From a virus, in the IMG/VR virus record IMGVR_UViG_3300025395_000048, positions 1 to 20,584 of that record: DNA of 20,584 nt. One strand, given 5' to 3'. Below are positions 5,933-13,981 of the stretch, one piece after another. The position numbers and the translations under genes were made by a program. The notes under the pieces were generated by a model. It was not told the origin of the DNA, made no database searches, and was given only the letters and a program-made list of their open reading frames with translations. Within the stretch, counting starts at the first letter, position 1. Each line of letters starts with the position of its first letter.

Positions 5933-8900
5933 ATGGCTTTAGATTTTTTAGATGATTTAATATCAACCAGTTTAATAAGTGCGCAGAATTTAGCCTCTCA
6001 AGATGTGAGTGCTAGTGGGTTCTATTATGGTGATGGAAGCAATCTAATAAATGTTAAAGATGTTGTCATAAGAACATTTGTAAGTTCTGCATCTTCTGAT
6101 TGGGAAACTGCATATACAAATTTGGTTTCTAATAGTGCAGCGTATTTAAGTGCTACGGATTTGTCTTTCTTAAGTGTATCTGGCAATTGGAATAATACGT
6201 TCTCTAATGTTCAAAGTAATTCCGCTAATTGGAATTCTGGATATACATATGCAAATACAAACAGTGCAGGAAATATCGCTGTTAATACAACAGTCATATC
6301 AAATTCCGCTAATTGGAACTCTGCATATACAAATTTGGTTTCTAATAGTGCAGCGTATTTAAGTGCTACTGATTTAACTTTCTTGAGTGTATCGGGTAAT
6401 TGGAATGCGGCGTATACATATGTAAGTTCTAATAGCGCAGCAAATAATAATACAAATACTACCGTAAATTCTAATTCCGCTAATTGGAATACTGGATATA
6501 CATATGGAACGATATATTCATTAAATTCAGCAAATCCGACATTTTCCACAATTACAGTAAATGGGTCTGCGTTAATTGGTTCTATGGAAATTGTTGGTGA
6601 TGCGCATATCCAAGGAAATTTAACATTAACTGGTAGCGCAACATACATTAACACAACAGTTCAAATGACTAGTGCAATGAGCATAGTCAATAATGGAACT
6701 GGTCCGGCATTGAGTGTAACACAAAATGGCAATCAACAAGTAGCTGCATTTTATGATGGTAGTTATCCTGCATTAATAGTTGATGGTAGCAATCTAGTAA
6801 AAGGATATGTGGGAATAGGAACGGTTAATCCAAATACTGATTTAACAGTTATCGGAGAAATTAGTGCAACTAACACTATTTACGCAAGTTCATATTTAGG
6901 AGGGAATACCAGTAACTGGAATAGTGCTTATACAAATTTGGTTTCTAATAGTGCTGCTTATTTAAGTGCTACTGATTTGTCTTTCTTAAGTGTATCCAGT
7001 AACTGGAATAGTGCTTATACAAATTTGGTTTCTAATAGTGCTGCTTATCTAAGTGCTACTGATTTGTCTTTCTTAAGTGTATCCAGTAACTGGAATAATA
7101 CAACAACTACAGTAAAATCTAATAGTGCAAATTGGAATAGTGCTTATACAAATTTGGTTTCTAATAGTGCTGCTTATTTAAGTGCTACTGATTTGTCTTT
7201 CTTAAGCGTCTCTTCAAACTGGAATACTGGTTATGCTTATTCTACTGCTTATAATCTAAGTGCTTCTAATTATAATAATACCTTCTCTACCGTTCAAAGT
7301 AATAGTGCGAATTGGATTTTAAATACCACAACAATATCAGGGGTAAATGGGCTATCGGGTGGTGGTAATTTATCAACAAACCAAACACTTTCTTTGGATT
7401 TTACCAGATCAAATATTTGGACTGGACAACAAACATTCAATACTACTAATGCGTCAACAGTAGGGAGTATAATTAAAGGGACAACATCACAGACAGCAGA
7501 TTTATTACAATTTCAAAATAGTGCAGGTTCAGTAATGCAAAAAATCAAGGCAGACGGAACAACAACCATAATAGGAACATCTGCTACAGAAACGCCGATA
7601 TTGGGGTCTGAATTGTTGACTACTGCTCAATGGACTTCAGCAAATTGGACTGGAAATTTCACAACTGGATTTTCTCATATATCTTCAGCAACAATCGATT
7701 CATTAGTAAGTAATATATCCGCCGTAAAATCTTTATATTATACATTAAATATAACAATTTCAAATAGAACAGCGGGATCAGTAACTATGAATTTTGGTGG
7801 ATTATCATATCCAACCATAATATCTTCTAATATATATGCAGATATATCAACATCCACATCACCATTTATTATAATACCAACTAACGATTTTTCTGGAACT
7901 GTTATTGTATCCGTAAAACAAATAATAGCCCCATCCAATCCAATTTTATCGGTTATAGATAGTTTAGGAAATACCATAAATGAAATAAGAACTGGTGCAT
8001 CAACACGATATAGTACATTTATAGGAGTCGCTGCTGGCGGATATCATACAAAAGTATTATTTCCTGTAGGCGCATCAAACAATGCATTTGGTTATACTGC
8101 ATTACAACATCTTACTATGGGTACACAAAATGATGCTTTTGGTTCTGGAGCAGGAACGAGTATTACTTCAGGAAATAATAATGTTTGTTTTGGGTATTTT
8201 GCTGGAAATGGTATTACCACAGGTGGAGATAATGTATGTTTAGGCGCATATTCTGCACCAATAAATAATGGGAGCTATAATATATCTATAGGAGCATATT
8301 CATCACAAAGCAACACTACTGGAGGATATAATACATCAATTGGTAATTGTGCAAGTAATAAAAATACTGTTGGTAATTTTAATGTATCTATGGGAAATGG
8401 AAGTTTATTTTCAAACCTTAGTGGAGGTTTCAATATAGCATTAGGGAACACATCATTATATACCAGTCTTGGTAATAATAATATAGGACTTGGCGCACAA
8501 GCAGGGTATTTTTGGACTGGTTCTAATATGTTATTTGTTGATTCGGTTGCTAATTACAATAGAAAAACTGTAGCAGATAATCTATCAGCATCAATTATTA
8601 CTGGTGTTATGGCGGTAAGCCCCGTTAATCAAATTCTCACATTCAATGCGTTAGTTGGTATTAATGCACAATCACCTTCTGCACAATTCCAAATAAATCC
8701 CATAACAACGTCAACAGTCGGACAGATTATCAGTTCTATATCAGGACAAACAGCGGATTTATTACAATTTAGAAACAATGCGGGAACAATATTAGCAAAC
8801 ATTAATAATAGTGGTGCGTTATCCGCAGCAAGTATAACTAAAACTGGTGGAACTGCTTCACAATTCCTTAAAGCGGATGGTAGTGTCGATAGTAATACAT

Positions 8901-9196
8901 ATTTGACATCAAGTGGTGGATTAACATTAGCATATACAGCACAAACTGCAAATTATGGAATACAATCTACTGATTATCTAATAAATTGCACAACAAATTC
9001 ATTTAGTGTTACGTTGCCATCAGCTACGAGTATTGCAGGTAAAGTGTATATAATCAAAAATTCTGGAACTGGAAACATTACAATATTAACGACATCATCA
9101 CAAACTATAGATGGACAATCTAGTGGGTATTGGATTATATCTAACAAAAATTCGATGGAACTAATGTCTGATGGTGCAAATTGGATAATAACGTAA
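5933..9196 (+). CDS. Large repetitive tail fibre protein (1087 aa)
   Basis: A modular receptor-binding fibre. Residues 1-45 share the YYGDGSNLINV motif with the two upstream genes and may be the attachment end. Residues about 50-450 are a shaft of Asn-Trp-Asn and Ser-Asn-Ser-Ala repeats, including five 29-residue units. A VNGLSGGGNLSTNQTLSL motif follows near 470, as in many phage fibres. Residues about 700-870 are a YadA-head-like run of turns (NNVCFGYFAG, NISIGAYSS, NTSIGNCAS, NIALGNTSL, NIGLGAQAG), which in trimeric adhesins form a left-handed beta-roll. The C-terminus has a KADGSVDSNTYL linker and a beta-sandwich tip (TLPSATSIAGKVYIIKNSG) ending SDGANWIIT. No chaperone or peptidase domain is seen. 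Codon use (AT-rich, Ser/Asn/Thr-heavy) fits a structural gene. Confidence 0.9.
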   Translation: MALDFLDDLISTSLISAQNLASQDVSASGFYYGDGSNLINVKDVVIRTFVSSASSDWETAYTNLVSNSAAYLSATDLSFLSVSGNWNNTFSNVQSNSANWNSGYTYANTNSAGNIAVNTTVISNSANWNSAYTNLVSNSAAYLSATDLTFLSVSGNWNAAYTYVSSNSAANNNTNTTVNSNSANWNTGYTYGTIYSLNSANPTFSTITVNGSALIGSMEIVGDAHIQGNLTLTGSATYINTTVQMTSAMSIVNNGTGPALSVTQNGNQQVAAFYDGSYPALIVDGSNLVKGYVGIGTVNPNTDLTVIGEISATNTIYASSYLGGNTSNWNSAYTNLVSNSAAYLSATDLSFLSVSSNWNSAYTNLVSNSAAYLSATDLSFLSVSSNWNNTTTTVKSNSANWNSAYTNLVSNSAAYLSATDLSFLSVSSNWNTGYAYSTAYNLSASNYNNTFSTVQSNSANWILNTTTISGVNGLSGGGNLSTNQTLSLDFTRSNIWTGQQTFNTTNASTVGSIIKGTTSQTADLLQFQNSAGSVMQKIKADGTTTIIGTSATETPILGSELLTTAQWTSANWTGNFTTGFSHISSATIDSLVSNISAVKSLYYTLNITISNRTAGSVTMNFGGLSYPTIISSNIYADISTSTSPFIIIPTNDFSGTVIVSVKQIIAPSNPILSVIDSLGNTINEIRTGASTRYSTFIGVAAGGYHTKVLFPVGASNNAFGYTALQHLTMGTQNDAFGSGAGTSITSGNNNVCFGYFAGNGITTGGDNVCLGAYSAPINNGSYNISIGAYSSQSNTTGGYNTSIGNCASNKNTVGNFNVSMGNGSLFSNLSGGFNIALGNTSLYTSLGNNNIGLGAQAGYFWTGSNMLFVDSVANYNRKTVADNLSASIITGVMAVSPVNQILTFNALVGINAQSPSAQFQINPITTSTVGQIISSISGQTADLLQFRNNAGTILANINNSGALSAASITKTGGTASQFLKADGSVDSNTYLTSSGGLTLAYTAQTANYGIQSTDYLINCTTNSFSVTLPSATSIAGKVYIIKNSGTGNITILTTSSQTIDGQSSGYWIISNKNSMELMSDGANWIIT
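6914..7216 (+). repeat. Nearly identical 87-bp fibre repeats
   Basis: Units at 6914-7000, 7001-7087 and 7130-7216 encode the 29-residue motif NWNSAYTNLVSNSAAYLSAT followed by DLSFLSVSS. The first two are in direct tandem and almost identical in DNA. Two more diverged units lie near 6095-6181 and 6315-6401. All are multiples of three, so gain or loss keeps the frame. Confidence 0.9.
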
Positions 9197-9204
9197 CATA
9201 AATA
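9197..9204 (+). promoter_or_regulatory. T4-late-like box CATAAATA
   Basis: Ends 5 nt before an ATG at 9210, the same spacing as at confident genes, which suggests the small frame there is or was expressed. Confidence 0.45.
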
Positions 9205-9209
9205 TAACT

Positions 9210-9315
9210 ATGAGCTACTTTAATACGATATCAACTGTCTATAGGATCAAACGGAGAGAGTATAATTGATTTAACATCATTAGACATATACATAAACTTT
9301 TCAGAGGATATATAA
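9210..9315 (+). pseudogene. Short ORF, apparently frameshifted (small structural-type peptide)
   Basis: The ATG at 9210 opens a 19-codon frame (MSYFNTISTVYRIKRREYN) ending at TGA 9267-9269. In the +1 frame the sequence from about 9239 reads SIGSNGESIIDLTSLDIY, then INFSEDI and TAA at 9313-9315, which looks much more like protein. Joining the two near 9236-9240 by a +1 shift gives about 33 residues ending 3 nt before the next gene. Either a one-base insertion killed the gene, or the frame change is used, or the resemblance is chance. A late-like box in the usual place supports a real start. Confidence 0.4.
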
Positions 9316-9318
9316 TTT

Positions 9319-9633
9319 ATGGCAATACAAAAAATAACAGACTTAGGAAACGGGTATACCGCAGAATATTATCGTATTATAAGATTTAACACTTTAATTA
9401 ATAGTAATACTGAAATTGTTCTTGCTCTATATAAAGACAAAGCAACAAGAGATATAAATGATAATGGATATGTAACAGTAAAATATTTTACTATGAACAT
9501 ACCTAAAGAAGTCTTAATTTCTGGTAATATGTTTACATATGCATATCAACAAATAATGTTACCAAATCCATTAACAAATGAAGATGGCAGTATAACAGAA
9601 CAAAATTTCTTTGCGGATGCTATAATAGTTTAA
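9319..9633 (+). CDS. Hypothetical structural-region protein (104 aa)
   Basis: Starts MAIQKITDLGNGYTAEYYRI and is predicted all-beta with a central helix; it mentions no catalytic motif. Similar short proteins with a DLGNGYTAEY-type opening are, from memory, common next to phage fibre or neck genes, so a small virion or tail-assembly role is likely. This is one of the few starts with a Shine-Dalgarno-like purine run (AGAGGA at 9303-9308, 10 nt upstream) and no TAAATA box. It ends 2 nt before the next ATG, so the two genes probably share a transcript. Confidence 0.65.
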   Translation: MAIQKITDLGNGYTAEYYRIIRFNTLINSNTEIVLALYKDKATRDINDNGYVTVKYFTMNIPKEVLISGNMFTYAYQQIMLPNPLTNEDGSITEQNFFADAIIV

Positions 9634-9635
9634 TT

Positions 9636-10079
9636 ATGGTTATTAACTATGATCCCAATATTTATGGAACATTCTTAGAAGGGTTCGTAATTTCTGCTGT
9701 GCCTCAACCTACAAATGTAACTCCGACATTTGCAACAATTGGAGTGTCAAAAGATTTAATTATATCAGGAAAAAGTTTCTTTAGAATTGGTTCCGTATAC
9801 CTTTCTGGTTCTCCATATACGCCATCAAGCACAATATATAATCCATTTTCTGCGTATCATACATTATCTGCCAATTATCCACCATTTAATGCATTACAAA
9901 TATCCACAAGTTCGATAAATGTTAATTCTGATAGCCAAATAACAATAACCATTCCACCACCTTCTGCAACAGGATATTTTGATATTATAATTCAAAATTT
10001 GGCAGGATACGGAAAATTATCAGAGTTTAGTGAATATTATCAAAATGGAATTTTAGCATATATTGATAATAGCATTTGA
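9636..10079 (+). CDS. IPT/TIG-like Ig-fold structural protein (147 aa)
   Basis: Residues 25-130 have the IPT/TIG rhythm: a PTNVTPTFATIG opening, a DLIISGKSFFRIGSVYLSG strand pair, an SINVNSDSQITITIPP segment and GYFDIIIQNLAGYG before a short charged C-terminus. Such Ig-like domains in phages are usually displayed on virions and bind sugars or stabilise tails. No signal peptide or TM segment is present. It directly follows the 104-residue gene and is followed by the promoter region of the portal gene. Exact role unknown. Confidence 0.65.
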   Translation: MVINYDPNIYGTFLEGFVISAVPQPTNVTPTFATIGVSKDLIISGKSFFRIGSVYLSGSPYTPSSTIYNPFSAYHTLSANYPPFNALQISTSSINVNSDSQITITIPPPSATGYFDIIIQNLAGYGKLSEFSEYYQNGILAYIDNSI

Positions 10080-10095
10080 AACATTACATTTTTTA

Positions 10096-10127
10096 GTTAA
10101 ATAATTGTTAATACTAAACAGTAAATA
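10096..10127 (+). promoter_or_regulatory. Two T4-late-like boxes before the portal gene
   Basis: GTTAAATA at 10096-10103 and AGTAAATA at 10120-10127. The second ends 5 nt before the ATG at 10133. Confidence 0.5.
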
Positions 10128-10132
10128 ATATA

Positions 10133-12475
10133 ATGATACAGAAACCTTACGCACCCGCCGCAATACCATCAGGAGGACAATACCCACAAACACAGGGATT
10201 TCCACAGACTTCTCTATTAGGCGCATTTGTTTCTAAATTACCTTACGCATATCAGATTATTGATACAATGGTAAGAAAAAATCCAAAATATGAGATTTTT
10301 AGAGATGTAACACCAAGAAGAGATGATTTAATTGGCGATGAATCTATTTTTATATCACAACCAAACGATCCAAATCTCGCTGGTAATCCTTCTGGTAATA
10401 TAATAATAAATAAAGATTATCAAGCTTTTGTTTACGCTAATGTCGATAAAGATAAAACAAATCGTTTGATGGATTATCGAAGAATGTCCTCTTATGCTGA
10501 AATGTCGGATTGTTTAGATGAAATTTGCGACGAATGTATTGTAAAAGACGAAAATGATAATATCGCAACTTTCCAATTAAGAGGCGAATACTCACAAGAA
10601 GCAAAAGAAAAAGTAGAGAAGGAATTTAAAAGATTCGTAAACATTTTCGATTTAGAAGATTCAGGATGGGAATATTTTAGACAGTTTTTAATTGACGGTG
10701 AAGTATTCTTTGAAAATATTATAGACGAAGAACGTCCTGAATTGGGTATTGTTGGTGTTGTGAATATTCCTTGTGAGTTGATAAATCCTGTATATGCAAA
10801 CACACAAAATGAAATAATAAAAGGATATTTACTAAACAAACCAATAATCCAACCAGTAAATAGCATAAACAAACAAAACAAAGAAGAATTGTTGTTTCTA
10901 CAAAAGAGTCAAGTTACCTATGTGCATTCCGGTATTTGGAACGAATTTAAAACCATTCGTTTGCCATATATAGACAATGCAAAACGAGCTTATAGACAAT
11001 TATCATTAATAGAAGATAGTATTGTTATATATCGATTAGTAAGAGCACCTGAACGTTTAGTATTCAAAGTTTTTACAGGAAATATGCCAGCACCCAAGGC
11101 AGAAGCATATTTAAAACGCCTCATGCAGCAGTATTGGTCTAGAAAAAATTACGATACTACAAATGGAGGAACGGGACCGGGTGGAGGACGAGTAACTAAT
11201 GTATACGATCCACAGAGTATGTTGGATTCTTATTGGTTCCCAAAAGATGCACAAGGTAATGGAACTGATGTAACTACGTTACCTGGTGGATGTTTAGCAA
11301 TGGATACAAAAATTCCATTATTAGATGGCAGAACATTAACATTAACCGAACTAACAAAAGAATACAATGAAGGAAAACAGAATTGGGTATATAGCACAAA
11401 TCCAGATAATGGAGAAATAGTTCCTGGATTAATTTCATGGGCTGGTATAACACAAAAATCTGCAAAAGTTATGGAATTGACTTTTGATAATGGAAAAACA
11501 TTAATTGTTACCCCTGATCATAAATTCCCAATTTTAGGAAAAGGGAAAGTTGAAGCTAAAGATTTGATAATTGGTGAAAGTATGATTCCGTTCTATACTA
11601 AAGAAGAACCCACGAATAACAATCGATGCTTAATATCTGTAAAATACTTAGATAATCATATTGAAGTTGGAACCCTAACTATTGATAAAGAAGAAGAATA
11701 CCATAACTATCACACTTTTGCGACAGATTGTGGGGTATTCACTTATAATAGTAATTTGGGTCAGCTTGATGATCTAAATTATTTCCTTAAAAAACTATAT
11801 AAAGCAATGAAGGTTCCTGCTAATCGTTTTATTACTGATGCAGGTGGCGCAGCAAAATTCACGGATGGTACAGAAATAACTAGAGAGGAATTACGTTTTG
11901 CGCGGTATATTATTCGTATACAGAGACAATTTGCTACTAGTATTCGTGATTCTTTCATAGTTCACTTAAAATTAAAGAAACTTTGGAAAGAATTAAAGCT
12001 TCGTGAACGTGCAATTAATGTAGAAATGAACGTTCCAACTTCTTTCATGGCAATGAGAGAACAAGAACTCTTAAAACTTAAATTTGAAAACTTTGGAACC
12101 GCAACACAGAACCAATCAATGGCACCTTCTTATGCACAAAAGTATTATTTGGGATTAACGGATGAACAGATGCAGGAAAATAGAGAATGGTTAAGAAAAG
12201 ATGCTGCATTAGAATGGGAATTGACACAAATTAAGGCAAGTGGTTCAAATTTCAGAGAACAAATTGCGGCAGCAGCAGGACAAGCAACACCAGCAGGAGG
12301 TTCTGAAGGTGGAATGGGTGGAGGAGGAGGCGCATCAGGAGGAGAAATACCACCAGAAGCAGGAGCATCAGAAACACCACCTGAATTTGGATCAGGAGAT
12401 GTAGCACCAGAAGTAGGAACAGCACCAGAGGCTACAGAAACGCCGGAAACCCCACCCGCAACTCCTACAGCATAA
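10133..12475 (+). CDS. 20: gp20-like portal vertex protein precursor containing an intein (780 aa; 627 after splicing)
   Basis: The dodecameric portal forms the DNA entry/exit vertex and starts prohead assembly. T4 gp20 features are visible: MSSYAEMSDCLDEICDECIV near 120-140, the SYWFPKDAQGNGTDVTTLPG segment before residue 385, then SNLGQLDDLNYFLKKLYKAM and the DGTEITREELRFARYI region (T4 has TTLPGASNMSDMDD at the junction). A 153-residue intein (387-539) interrupts this conserved spot, so the joined sequence reads TTLPGG-SNLGQLDD. The last 75 residues are an unusual Gly/Pro/Glu/Ala-rich low-complexity tail not found in T4 gp20. The portal keeps its frame through the intein, so splicing is presumably efficient. 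Confidence 0.95.
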   Translation: MIQKPYAPAAIPSGGQYPQTQGFPQTSLLGAFVSKLPYAYQIIDTMVRKNPKYEIFRDVTPRRDDLIGDESIFISQPNDPNLAGNPSGNIIINKDYQAFVYANVDKDKTNRLMDYRRMSSYAEMSDCLDEICDECIVKDENDNIATFQLRGEYSQEAKEKVEKEFKRFVNIFDLEDSGWEYFRQFLIDGEVFFENIIDEERPELGIVGVVNIPCELINPVYANTQNEIIKGYLLNKPIIQPVNSINKQNKEELLFLQKSQVTYVHSGIWNEFKTIRLPYIDNAKRAYRQLSLIEDSIVIYRLVRAPERLVFKVFTGNMPAPKAEAYLKRLMQQYWSRKNYDTTNGGTGPGGGRVTNVYDPQSMLDSYWFPKDAQGNGTDVTTLPGGCLAMDTKIPLLDGRTLTLTELTKEYNEGKQNWVYSTNPDNGEIVPGLISWAGITQKSAKVMELTFDNGKTLIVTPDHKFPILGKGKVEAKDLIIGESMIPFYTKEEPTNNNRCLISVKYLDNHIEVGTLTIDKEEEYHNYHTFATDCGVFTYNSNLGQLDDLNYFLKKLYKAMKVPANRFITDAGGAAKFTDGTEITREELRFARYIIRIQRQFATSIRDSFIVHLKLKKLWKELKLRERAINVEMNVPTSFMAMREQELLKLKFENFGTATQNQSMAPSYAQKYYLGLTDEQMQENREWLRKDAALEWELTQIKASGSNFREQIAAAAGQATPAGGSEGGMGGGGGASGGEIPPEAGASETPPEFGSGDVAPEVGTAPEATETPETPPATPTA
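11291..11749 (+). mobile_element. Mini-intein in the portal protein (153 aa)
   Basis: The element begins with Cys (block A CLAMDTKIPLLDG, residues 387-399 of the precursor) and ends with Asn (GVFTYN, residue 539), followed by Ser as the +1 extein nucleophile. Block B is ILVTP-like: TLIVTPDHKF, with the Thr-x-x-His pair. Block F is the LTIDKEEEYHNYHTF region. There is no room or motif for a LAGLIDADG or HNH endonuclease, so it is a mini-intein. The usual penultimate His of block G is Tyr here (YN instead of HN), which may alter Asn cyclisation. Insertion is exactly at Gly|Ser in the conserved portal motif. Confidence 0.93.
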
Positions 12476-12478
12476 TTG

Positions 12479-12486
12479 GTTAAATA
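12479..12486 (+). promoter_or_regulatory. T4-late-like box GTTAAATA
   Basis: Lies just after the portal stop codon and ends 6 nt before the ATG at 12493. Confidence 0.5.
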
Positions 12487-12492
12487 ATATAT

Positions 12493-13356
12493 ATGGCAGT
12501 TTTACCGTCAGGTTCAGGATTTCGTGGAGGAACATCACTAAATACAAGCATTTCGTGTTATGATGATCTAGCTTTACGTATTAAACATCAATTAGGATAT
12601 CCACTAATCAACATTGAAATATCGAATGAACAATTATTTGATAATATTTCAAATGCTATCGAATATTTTACTAAATGGGCTGGATATACTGAAGAATTCT
12701 TAGTGTTTGATACCAAGAAATATGTTAGTGGGGTGGGTATTGATATTGCAACACTAATAAATCAAACACCAGAAATGTATAGTAGTATGGTTTCAGGACT
12801 TTCTACAGGCTTTGATTATGATTTGAATGTTTATCGAAAGGTTGTTGATTGTTTTTCATTTGATATGGGGGAATCTACTGGTATTAACACACTTTTCTCA
12901 ATGGAACAAGCAATGGCACAACAAATTTATTCTTCCTATATGATTGGCAACTTCGGATTTGATCTTACAAGTTGGCAAGTATTAAAAGGATGGATTGATA
13001 CTAGAAAAAGAGTATTAGCACAAACCCCACACTTTAGATTCGATAATAGAACACAAATATTGCGAATTATTCCTGAACCAATACCAACAGAATCATATTT
13101 AGGACTTGTTGGATGCTACTTAGAACGTCCTATTAGAGATTTAGTAAGAGAACTGTGGGTGCAAAAATATTCTTTGGCTTTAAGTCGTATTTCTGTTGGT
13201 GCCGTACGTGAGAAATTTTCCGGGACCACCTTATTCGGTGGAGGAACTATTAGCACTTCTATATTAGCACAAGGATTTCTCGAAAAAGATGCACTCGAAA
13301 AAGAATTAATGAACTCTTATCAGGACAATTTACCCCCCTTATTTTTTCTCGGATGA
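12493..13356 (+). CDS. Putative neck/head-completion protein, gp13-like (287 aa)
   Basis: Residues 25-65 (LALRIKHQLGYPLINIEISN, then EQLFDNISNAIEYFTKWAGY) match the opening pattern of T4-like neck proteins of the gp13 group: an RIK..LG.P...E...EQ...NI..AIEYF stretch. A conserved-looking GWIDTRKRVLAQTPHFRFDN segment and a beta-rich RILRIIPEP region follow, then an RELWVQKYSLALSRI helix and a Gly-rich segment. In T4 gp13 binds the portal side of the neck with gp14, which fits the place directly after the portal. Assignment rests on pattern and context and is less firm than for gp20-gp23. It converges on the 3D lipoprotein gene with only 8 bp between stops. Confidence 0.55.
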   Translation: MAVLPSGSGFRGGTSLNTSISCYDDLALRIKHQLGYPLINIEISNEQLFDNISNAIEYFTKWAGYTEEFLVFDTKKYVSGVGIDIATLINQTPEMYSSMVSGLSTGFDYDLNVYRKVVDCFSFDMGESTGINTLFSMEQAMAQQIYSSYMIGNFGFDLTSWQVLKGWIDTRKRVLAQTPHFRFDNRTQILRIIPEPIPTESYLGLVGCYLERPIRDLVRELWVQKYSLALSRISVGAVREKFSGTTLFGGGTISTSILAQGFLEKDALEKELMNSYQDNLPPLFFLG

Positions 13357-13364
13357 TTTTAAAA

Positions 13365-13874
13365 TTAAATTTTATCTTTCAATATATAAACTTCTGTGTA
13401 ATCACCAATTGCTTCTTCTAATGCATTAAGTTTATGCATAGCATCTTTTCTTGAAGTTACATTCACATAAACATCAAAAACAAAAGTCTTTCCATGTGAT
13501 GCTTTCTTTTTTGTTACATCCGTTCCCCTATCTTCAATAGTAAATTCACCATCACCTATTTTACCATCCAAAGCTGGAATAATTATTTTAGTTCCAAAGG
13601 GAAATTTTGGATGTGCGGCGATTGTTATTCCTTCTTTTGCCCTTCCTTTAATAGATGATGCGATTCTATCCCCTCCAGCTTCTCTTTTATGATAAAACGT
13701 AATTCGAGCAACCATTTTTTGTTGAATTGCTGATAAAGGAGGAACGGAATTCTGATGCATATGTTTTTTAAACTCTTTATAGTTAAATGCCTTGTTATTA
13801 CCACTTTTCATAGAAGCACAAGAGCATAAAAAGAGTGATAACATCGATATTAATATGTAATTTATTGTTTTCAT
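13365..13874 (-). CDS. Lipoprotein with 3D (double-psi beta-barrel) domain (169 aa)
   Basis: A classic lipoprotein signal is present: basic start MKTINY, a hydrophobic core ISMLSLFLC and a lipobox LCSC with the lipid-bearing Cys at residue 19. After a linker, residues 55-150 have the 3D-domain layout: ARITFYHKREAGGD, then AAHPKFPFGTKIIIP, GEFTIEDRGTDVTKKKAS and FDVYV, with the aspartates expected for the barrel active site of MltA/RlpA-type proteins. A peptidoglycan-acting role, in lysis or envelope remodelling, is likely. It is the only minus-strand gene among the head genes and carries its own late-like box, so it is probably expressed late. Confidence 0.85.
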   Translation of the reverse strand: MKTINYILISMLSLFLCSCASMKSGNNKAFNYKEFKKHMHQNSVPPLSAIQQKMVARITFYHKREAGGDRIASSIKGRAKEGITIAAHPKFPFGTKIIIPALDGKIGDGEFTIEDRGTDVTKKKASHGKTFVFDVYVNVTSRKDAMHKLNALEEAIGDYTEVYILKDKI

Positions 13875-13884
13875 ACCTAGGTTT

Positions 13885-13892
13885 TATTTATC
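13885..13892 (-). promoter_or_regulatory. T4-late-like box GATAAATA (minus strand)
   Basis: Lies 10 nt before the ATG of the lipoprotein gene. It shows that the box is strand-specific to the gene it serves, as a promoter would be. Confidence 0.5.
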
Positions 13893-13948
13893 CAAACCTC
13901 CAATTTTAACAAAAATTTAAAAAAATACAAGAAAATTCTCACTTTACA

Positions 13949-13976
13949 TATAAATACATACAAATAAGTATAAATA
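13949..13976 (+). promoter_or_regulatory. Two exact T4 late promoter boxes TATAAATA
   Basis: TATAAATA at 13949-13956 and 13969-13976 are exact matches to the T4 late -10 consensus. The second ends 5 nt before the ATG of the protease gene. Confidence 0.65.
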
Positions 13977-13981
13977 ATAAC

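Noticed and set aside
6211-6654. Minus-strand 147-codon open frame opposite the tail fibre
   Set aside because: It mirrors the fibre repeats, has no start signal, and its hydrophobic repeats come from the antisense of Asn-Trp-Asn and Ser-Ala codons.
6914-7216. Tandem repeats as a CRISPR array
   Set aside because: Units are 87 bp, in frame with the fibre protein and without unique spacers.
13357-13375. Hairpin between the convergent neck and lipoprotein genes
   Set aside because: Only A/T pairs are possible, which is not distinguishable from chance in this A+T-rich DNA.
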